Source: a virus
Direction: 5' to 3' (one strand)
Length of the DNA stretch: 40,091 nucleotides
IMG/VR virus record: IMGVR_UViG_3300028025_003477
Location: 1 to 40,091 of that record
Shown here: piece after piece, positions 10,901 through 17,600 of the stretch
How positions within the stretch are numbered: position 1 is the stretch's first letter
Layout: every line of letters starts with the position of its first letter
Notes under the pieces: generated by a model
Database searches by the model: none
Seen by the model: only the letters and a program-made list of their open reading frames with translations
Told to the model about the DNA's origin: nothing
Position numbers and translations under genes: made by a program

Positions 10901-11423
10901 TAGAACTTAATGCACTTCTACCAACAGCTACGTTGTTGGTACCTGTTGTGTTGCTTCTTAAGGCAAAATAACCAATAGCTGTATTATTTGATGCTGTGTT
11001 TAAGTTTAATGCTTCTCTACCAACAGCTGTATTCTGGTTGCCAGTTGTATTACATATTAAAGCACCTTGACCAACAGCAGTATTTGAAATACCAGTTGTA
11101 TTTTTATAAAGAGATTGATGACCTACAGCTGTATTACCTGCTCCTAAAGTATTGGCTCTTAGGGCTTGGGAACCCATAGCTGTGTTAAAAGCACCTATAC
11201 TGTTATTTCTTAAAGCATATAATCCAACAGCTGTGTTTTGTGCTCCTGTAGAGTTGTATTGTAGAGTATTAACACCTACTCTAGTATTAGATACTACACT
11301 ACCTCCTCCTTCACCTACACAAACTCCATTAAATATAGAATCACAAGTAGTTGACAATGATCCTGTCACTTGTGAATTCTGTAGTGCTATTATTCCTAAC
11401 CGGGCTACGAATTCATTTGGCAT
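4908..11423 (-). CDS. Giant beta-roll fibre protein with C-terminal S74 intramolecular chaperone
   Basis: This 2171-aa protein is probably a trimeric fibre or adhesin on the virion tail. A short N-terminus is followed by a cap-like stretch (GEGGGSVVSNTRVG, near residue 45). Roughly 115-120 tandem 17-residue units (NTAVGxxALxxNTTGxN) then run to about residue 2030. The last 100 residues match the endosialidase-type chaperone (peptidase S74): STGKLKENI, then LQPISFTWK, VGLLAEDV and a terminal coiled coil (QSQIEVLKEEVKKL). In that family the domain drives trimerisation and then cleaves itself off, here plausibly just before the serine of STGKLKENI. About every sixth unit is a 16-residue TASN variant, often followed by FCALRSNTTGT. 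Cysteines are frequent in the repeats. The start ATG follows a short hairpin leader. Receptor specificity cannot be read from the sequence. Confidence 0.9.
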   Translation of the reverse strand: MPNEFVARLGIIALQNSQVTGSLSTTCDSIFNGVCVGEGGGSVVSNTRVGVNTLQYNSTGAQNTAVGLYALRNNSIGAFNTAMGSQALRANTLGAGNTAVGHQSLYKNTTGISNTAVGQGALICNTTGNQNTAVGREALNLNTASNNTAIGYFALRSNTTGTNNVAVGRSALSSNTVGLQNIAIGRNASFYNTAGSSNTAVGYYALFTNVTGNNNTALGNRSLFCNTASNNTAVGFCALRSNTTGTENVAVGVNSLRANTVGRYNTAVGLNALAENTIADNNTALGRSALEQNTTGVNNTAVGRCALRGNTVGIYNTSVGNSALRDNTTGGRNTAMGSGALRVNTTGCFNTAVGFNSLVANTEGSLNTAHGVQALRCNTTGNRNVALGLNALYTNNGSYNVAVGTYSLQSNTTGVCNVAVGFQSLFNNTTGISNVAVGINALVCNTASNNTAVGTNAMRCNTTGTLNTALGVSALAANTTGAQNSAVGYFALGSNTVGICNNAFGRFALYKNTTGNNNVAVGNLSLCTNVVGSSNTAIGVSALRANTASNNTAVGTLALYANTTGTGNTAVGINTLCANTTGGSNTAVGSGTLTANTVGQYNTAVGSGALPANTTGNNNIAVGVLSQLRTTTGVFNISLGNCALYCVTTAGNNIAIGNSALRTSTASCNVAVGHAALNTNTTGAYNTAIGNNTLRCNTVGINNVAVGLSALCSNISGTGNVAVGNCALFANTVGICNTAVGTLTLRSNTTGNKNTALGRGALYTNTAGDNNTALGYNALLQNTASSNTAVGHDALNANTTGTFNVAVGNSALAVNTVGVSNTAVGLNALRYNTASNNTAVGFCALRSNTTGAGNSALGLAALCCSTTGNYNSAFGRSALANNTTGGYNNAIGASALASNTTGRCNVAIGNSALGANVAGNYNVAVGNESLRCSTASNNVAVGFCTLRTNTTGTNNSALGIKALRNNTTGNSNSALGTYSLLYNSTGNNNVAIGANALYCNTASDNTAIGFCALRNNTTGTLNTAVGKNTLKSNTVGLVNVAVGNYAMTSNTTGGFNTALGVNALQANITGNCNVAVGYRSMLNNVSGCSNTSIGVYSLLANTASNNTAVGSSALRCNTTGTYNAALGRSALQENTTGGSNSALGWYSLLSNVTGGSNTAVGTQALRCNTASSNTAVGASALRNNTTGTNNVAVGVSALACNTVGIRNSSVGSSALGNNTTGTYNSSLGYLSLYKNTTGSCNTGLGVFSLCANTTGVRNTAIGVCSLLANQVGSDNVAIGFDALRVNNASNNVGIGFKALRLNSTGINNTAIGTYSLYSNLVSCHTAVGFCALRSNTTGTANTAVGFCALRANITGASNVALGHATLRDGTTVTNNVAIGQYSQVFSTANNNTSVGHRTLYANTNGACNTALGTRALESNTTGCFNTAVGASALSANTVSSNTAIGFSALRCNTIGTCNTAIGRNALCLNTTGIRNTAVGIYALQGNTTGEQNTALGSQALINNTAGGGNIAIGTNSLFSNTTGTRNTAIGTNAMFANTVGTSNVALGAYSLYCNTASNNTAVGFCALRSNTTGTYNTAVGNRALRDNTVGANNVALGYATLRCNTTGGLNTAVGTSALANNLIGTQNTAIGNATLAVNTANYNTAVGSQALCKNTTGINNVALGVTSLFSNTAGNSNVAIGREALYCSTASNNTAVGFCSLRSNTTGGFNTAVGAQALLFNTTGKYNQAFGHLALYCNTTGNCNTAMGYAALRLNTTGANNTAIGVYALRQNTASNNTAIGFCALRSNTTGNSNIALGPYALRKNTTACANVAIGTSALENNTTGTNNTAVGTLALYTSVVGSNNTALGRNALFANTASNNTAIGSLSLRANTTGTDNTAVGVNSLLYNTTGCNNTALGKSALQTNTVGTLNTALGTNSLVNNTVGSNNVGLGVGSLQGNTSGGNNIAIGVNSLVSNQTGNDSVAIGRDALFCNTASSNTAVGLCSLRANTTGANNTALGTNSGCSITTGACNVIVGSNSGTDIATSNCNIILSDGAGNIRMFVTGSTGNTGINTLTPAYTFDVNGTGRFVAIIETSTGKLKENIEPYTTNIEDFLKLQPISFTWKDTGNKDVGLLAEDVYNIFPEFVSKDSSEEIAGINYSKLSTIFINVLKYQQSQIEVLKEEVKKLTQ
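5320..11290 (-). repeat. Tandem 51-bp coding repeats (beta-roll array 1)
   Basis: About 115-120 units of 51 bp, with periodic 48-bp units, encode the 17/16-residue beta-roll repeat. A higher-order period of about six units (about 300 bp) is marked by TASN units. Repeat boundaries degrade near 5320-5440 (SGCSITTGACN, SNSGTDIATSN) before the chaperone domain. Confidence 0.88.
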
Positions 11424-11432
11424 ATATGTTTT

Positions 11433-11456
11433 GTTCTAGTTCACTTTCCCTAGAAC
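11433..11456 (-). promoter_or_regulatory. Leader hairpin upstream of the 2171-aa fibre gene
   Basis: The arms GTTCTAG and CTAGAAC form a perfect 7-bp inverted repeat with a 10-base loop. It lies 9 bases upstream of the ATG and between it and the ATATTTATA box. It could be a leader stem-loop affecting mRNA stability or translation. Confidence 0.5.
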
Positions 11457-11467
11457 GGGGGTTTACG

Positions 11468-11476
11468 TATAAATAT
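11468..11476 (-). promoter_or_regulatory. ATATTTATA box upstream of the 2171-aa fibre gene
   Basis: This exact nonamer (gene orientation) overlaps the last base of the 62-aa gene stop and lies 44 bases before the fibre ATG. It is one of about ten copies placed at transcription-unit boundaries in this window; a promoter role is proposed, not shown. Confidence 0.5.
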
Positions 11477-11664
11477 TATACTATAGCCGCTATTTGTGTT
11501 ACACGATACAACCTTCCTGTAGGATCTGCTGCCTGCAACTCATCAGCCTTAGCTTGTGCTTCAGACTCATTATCATATTCATAAATTGGATCTGATGGGG
11601 AAAGATGTGCTACCCAAATTGAATTATTGTCTGGAATGAATTGCATTTGTACTTGAAAAATCAT
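11476..11664 (-). CDS. Small 62-aa protein between two giant fibres
   Basis: A 62-residue protein of unknown function with no signal peptide or membrane segment. Its N-terminal half (IFQVQMQFIPDNNSIWVAHL) looks like beta strands. The C-terminal half contains an alanine-rich acidic helix (SEAQAKADELQAADP) and a final strand (RLYRVTQIA), so a small folded domain is likely. It starts 18 bases after the 2625-aa fibre gene with an A/T-rich leader and no Shine-Dalgarno sequence, so it probably shares that transcript. Its position suggests a fibre accessory, chaperone or joint protein, but nothing in the sequence proves this. Confidence 0.7.
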   Translation of the reverse strand: MIFQVQMQFIPDNNSIWVAHLSPSDPIYEYDNESEAQAKADELQAADPTGRLYRVTQIAAIV

Positions 11665-11682
11665 AAATTATTATTTTATTGT

Positions 11683-14600
11683 TTACATAAACGTAGCTAT
11701 AGATTTAATTGCCCAACCACTAGTATTGGTTTGCATATTGAATTGTACTTGACCAGTTACAATGACTACTGATGACGTTATTGCTGTTGTATTACCAATA
11801 TCTACAGTTGAATTATCATAAAATTGTGCTGTAGCACCATTCCACACAGCAACTACTTCACCTGATCTAGCGTTTGAGGCGCTAGCGCATGTATATTTGA
11901 AGAATGCTGATGTGTATGAACCTGTATTTTGAGAGAATAGGTTATTTGATCCTACTGATGATGCTCCTACTGAGGCATAGTCTGTTAATGTTTGATCTAA
12001 TACTAATGTACTTGCTATTATGAAGTTAGTTGCATAAGATGCTGTTGCAGCATAAGATGCTGATGTGGTATTATTTGCCCAACTTGAGGTACCAAAGAGA
12101 GAGCCAGTGATGCCTGCTCCTACAACGTTTAATGATCCTGTTATACTTACACTACCAGTAAACTGATGTGTGTTTGAAAGTTGAGTTCCAAACCTAGTAG
12201 ATCCAGTTACGAAATCAATACTGGAGGTAATTGTTTGTGCTACGATTGTTTGAGCGGTGAGGGTACCCCTAACTAGGAAGTTATCTGCGCTTGATGCAGT
12301 TAAAGCAAATGATGCTGTTGTAGCAGTTCCTAGTAAGGATCCTGTAAATGAAGTGGCAAACACATTACCGTTAACGTGTAAGGAGGCGGATGTTGGGGTT
12401 GTAATGTTTATACCAATACTACCACTTCTTCCTGAAATTATTCCACCACCACTTCCTAGTTTAATAGATGCTACTCCTTGATCTTGTTGTCCATAAACAC
12501 CAAGTGTGTTTGCAACGTTTATATCCCATAATTCAGCATCATCACCACCTCTAAAGTACATAGCACCGTTTGCGTTAGCATAAACAGCGCTTGTGGCTCT
12601 TATATCTCCAGTTACATCTAATTTATAGGCAGGAGAGATAGATCCTATACCAACATTAGTACCATTATCAAATAATGATCCAGTAGTTAATGTAGTTGAA
12701 CTAGCCCATCTAGCAACATAGTTTGTTGCACCACCAGTTAAACTAGAGCCGATAGCTGTAGTAATAATATTACCACCAGAATCAACAGATAAATTAGCAA
12801 CTGCTGATCCAGAGAATGCACCTGAACCTGTGTATGCAGGAAACTGAACTTGTTTAGAATGCATGTTAAAATTAGCTATTACAGCATCACTTCCTGCATT
12901 AGTACCTCTTAATAGTCTAGTTTGGTTTTGCCAGTTATCCCACATTGAAGCGGTTGTATAAGTACCGCCTTGTGCTTGTAATAATAATTGTCCGCCTTCA
13001 CCTGTACCTCCTGCGGGTGCTGGTCCTATAATTAAGGTATTTTCAGTAGCTCCAGCAGATGCCGCTCCTACTGTTAAACTACCTGTTATTAATACATTTT
13101 GGTTAAGTGTATTAACAAATGATGCTGTTGAAGCGAACGATGCGCTTACAGCGTTTAGTACATAAGATGATGTTGTTGCATTATTAGCCCAGCTTGAGGT
13201 GCCAAAGAGAGAACCAGTAAAGTTGGTTGCAATTACGCTACCACTAATATTAAGTGAGCCAGTTACTGTGTGAACATCAGTAATTGCATTACCTATTTTA
13301 ACACCCGTGTTTGTAACTTGAAATTCGATAGCGCTGCCTGTTACTACTGTAAGAGAACCAGACATTACTGATGAACCGGATACAGTTAAGGCGTTTCCCG
13401 TTGCGAGGGTTCCTATAGATAAATTTCCTGCAAGATAATTATTCGCAGTCCCTGCCCCATACAATCCCCAACCGCTATTGTTACTCCATTCAATTGACCG
13501 CCAATCAGCAGCAGCGGTTAATGTTGGTCTTACATATAAACCCCTTGTAATACCATTAGCACCGCCCGTTTGATTTATAGTAGAAGATAAATCTAAATCT
13601 GTATATGTTGCAGTTCCGCTTGTTGGTGCAAATGTTATTAATGATTGTATGTTTTGATTTGCCCCACTTGTGCCAGTTAATGAACTTGCATTATCAAATA
13701 TTTTAAATGCCCTACCAGCAGTTCCGCCATTACTTCTAAAGTAAAAAGCCTGATTCGCTGACATAATTGTATAATTAGCCTCTCCACTCATTGTTAATGA
13801 AGTGCCAACAAAATTGAACAATGCAGCTAAATCATTTCTTAATCTTAAAATGTTATTACCATCACTATTTTGTACGGTTAAAGCACTTGTCGCACTCGTT
13901 GCTCCACTACCAGTAATAACCATATTACCAGCAAATCTGCTAGAACCGGATACTTGGAGGCGTTCGCCTGTATCTGTAAAAGTACCTCCGTTTTGAATGA
14001 GAAGATTACTTGTTGCACCAAATAATCTCATTTTATCTATCCCATTAGTTCTAAACAATATGTTATTACTCGCAGCAGCTCCAATAACATTAATTATTGC
14101 ATCAGAATTATCATGAGACAAAGAAAGATAGTTTGCACAGCCAAAACATCCATCTATATGTATAATGTGAGCTCCTGTTCTAATGCTATTAGCAACACTT
14201 AGTTGATTTGGTGGTGTATTAGTTCCAATCCCTAATCTACCATTTGCATTATCCCAAAAGAAGTTAGAATTATTTTGTGAAACAGCGCCATTAGTTCCGG
14301 AAAATAATACACTACCTGTAGACAAGTAAGGTAGTGCTAAGCTACCTGTTATACTTACACTACCAGTAAATTGATGCGTATTAGCTAACGAGCTACCAAA
14401 CCTAGTAGAACCAGTTACAAAATCAGTACTGGATGTAATTGTTTGTGCTATGATTGTTTGTGCTGTAAGAGTGCCTCTTACTAGGAAGTTATCGGCGGAA
14501 GATGCTGTTGAAGCGAATGAGGCAGATACTGCATTTAAAGCATAAGATGCTGTAGTTGCATTAGTGGCAAATGAAGCGCTTACTGCTTGTAAGACATAAG

Positions 14601-17600
14601 AGGCTGTTACTGCGTTAGTAGCGAATGATGCACTTACTGCATTTAAAACGTATGAGGCAGTAGTTGCATTAGTGGCAAATGAAGCGCTTACTGCTTGTAA
14701 GACATAAGATGCTGTTGTTGCATTTGCTGCATTTGTAGCGAATGAGGCACTTACTGCTTGTAAAACGTAAGAGGCAGTAGTTGCATTTGCTGCGTTAGTA
14801 GCGAATGATGCACTTACTACGTTTTGGGCCCAGCTTGAAGTGCCAAATAAAGAGCCGGTAATACCTGCTCCAGCAACATTTAATGAACCTGTTATGGATA
14901 CACTACCCGTAAACTGATGTGTGTTTGATAATGAACTACCAAAACGGGTAGAGCCAGTAACAAAATCGGTTGATGATGTAATTGTTTGAGCTACAATCGT
15001 TTGAGCAGTTAATGTTCCTCTTACTAAGAAGTTATCTGCTGATGATGCTGTTAATGCTGTAGTAGCAAATGAAGCAGTTGTTGCTGTTGCAGCATTTCCA
15101 CTAATAGAGGCACTTATAAATGATTGATTTTCCCACTTTAAAATTACATCATCGTATACTAAAGCTTGACCATTTGTTGGGCCTGTTATTAATACATCTG
15201 ATAGATCTACTAATCTATTAGTTGTAGCACTTCCACCACCCCCGGAACCACCTATGTTTCTAAATAATCCAGCTTGTCTAATAGAATATGTTGCTGTATT
15301 TGTAAAATTAGCATTTCCTTGTAATACTAAAATAGCAGATAAAATAGCTCCAGCTGCTGTGTTGGGTGCTTCTGTAAAATTTTCTGTTGTTATATTAGCT
15401 ATAGCTTCTAACTGAGAGTCATATATTGCGTTGCCATAATAAACATAGATTCCTTTAGTAGCTCCTCCGGGGAAATAAAATACTCTTTGTAAAGACCATT
15501 TATTATTAGCTACCGATGCTAAGGTTCCATTATTATTATATTGTGCGGGGTCTATTGCTGTAAATCCAGCGCCTCCATTTGTTAAATAAACCCATCCAGA
15601 ACCACTTGAATAATATCTAAATATTTTAGAATTGGGCTGTCCTGTTTCGATTACATAGCTTGGATTATTAGGATCAGTTACATAATTTCTACCTTCACTA
15701 TATGCAGTTCCGCTTGTTATTACTAATCCTCCTGCAGTTGAACCGCTAGGAAGTGTATTTAATCCTGATAACTTTAATGCGCCGAAAGCTCTAATGAAAT
15801 CACTAGATCGTTGTTTATAAGCATATGCTACACTAGGATAAGTAGCTGTAGCATTTATAGTAGAGCGATTTTGATGAATAACATTACCTATTGGAATAAG
15901 TGTATTGAATTCCCCATTATCATATGGAGTACCTTGAGCATAAATGATGCCTGTACCTCCTGATTGCTGTATTGCAATAAAAGACTGATCGAAGGAAGCA
16001 CTCAAAGGAGCTATACTAGCTGATAGAGTAGGCCATTCAATAAATTGTGTTGTTGGATATGGATCTGTTGTTACAGAAGCATTCATTGCTACTATAACAC
16101 CACTACCACTCGATACTTGGTATACAGTAGACGATTGTGTTGTAATTAAACCGCCATGCAATAAACCAGTATATAAATTACCTTCTAACCAACGTAAACG
16201 AGTTACGTTATTATATCCTGCAGAGTTTTGAGAAAAATATAAGTCATTTGTAGATCCACTTACAAAAACATAAGAAGCAGATATTGAGGTATCTATATTA
16301 GTAGAGTAGGGTTCAAATTTAAGATACCCTGTCATTGTAGTATCACCATATATTTGTACAGATGATGATAAACTACCTACGGGATATGAAGAAGAAATTA
16401 TAATACTACCTGTTAATATAGTGTCGCCCAATAGTGTATTATTTCCTACTTGAGTAGTAGAACCTGATATTAAAAAGGAACCTGTTAGTGTTTGAGTACC
16501 TCTAAATGTTTGAGACCCACTTACATTAATACTACCTGATAGTATTGTATTTCCTATTAATGTGTTGTTGCCTATTTGAGTTGTAGAACCAGTAATATTA
16601 ACAGATCCTGTAATAGTATTTATACCAACAAATGTTTGAGACCCACTTACATTAATACTACCACTTAAAACAGTATTTCCTATTAATGTGTTTGAACCAC
16701 TGGTAAATAAACTACCAGTCACTATTTGATTGCCTATAAAGATATTTGAACCTGTTGTTGCAAATACAGATGAACCAGTACCATTTAATAAAACAGAATT
16801 AGCAGCTTGAGAAGCACTTATAGCAAATGATGCTGTAGTTGCATTAGTAGAAAACGAGGCACTAGTAGCATTTAAAGCATATGAGGATGATAAAGCAGCA
16901 ACTGCTTGAGATGAGCTTATAGCCCAACTAGAGGTTCCAAATAACGAACCTGTTATTCCTTGTAATACTGTTAAACTACCACTTACAGTCATTGACCCAG
17001 TAACTACTGAGATAGATGAGGTAATGGTTTGAACAATTATTGTTTGGGCGGTTAATGTTCCTCTAACAGTAAAATTGTCTGCTGATGATGCTGTTGCTGC
17101 TTGAGAGGCAGACACGGCATTTAATACGTAAGAGGCAGTAGTTGCATTTGTAGCGAACGAAGCACTTACGGCATTCAAAACATAAGATGCTGTTGTTGCA
17201 TTATTAGCAAACGATGCTGTTCCAAGTAAAGAACCTGTAAATGATCCGGTAAAGGATCCTGTTCTATATGAACTAGTAAAATTTAAAATACTAGCCGAGA
17301 AAGCATACAATGATGCTGTGGCACTTTCTAAAGATCCTAACCTAGTATTTGCACTAGAGGTAAAATTATATATTGAAGCAGTAGCACTTTCTAAAGCTCC
17401 TAAACGTGTATTTACGCTAGAAGTAAATGATAAAATTGAAGATGAAAATGCATACAATGATGATATCTTACTATCATTAGATGATGTATATGATAGCATA
17501 CTAGCACTGAAAGCATATAATGAAGATGTAGCTGCTTGAAGTGAACTAGTAGCATTATATATTGAAGCTATCTTACTATCAGTAGATGAAGTATAGTTTT

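Noticed and set aside
129-11179. Many plus-strand open frames rich in AVLPTAVLLIPVVL-type sequence
   Set aside because: They are antisense shadows of the 51-bp repeats. They keep a fixed phase to the minus-strand codons, are broken often and have no starts or leaders of their own.
62-11290. CRISPR array
   Set aside because: The 51-bp units are coding and vary at synonymous positions throughout. There are no constant repeats separated by unique spacers and no cas genes.
11476-11664. Pseudogene remnant of a fibre instead of a real 62-aa gene
   Set aside because: The sequence has no TGS or NTAVG repeat character and has a complete start, stop and balanced domain-like composition.
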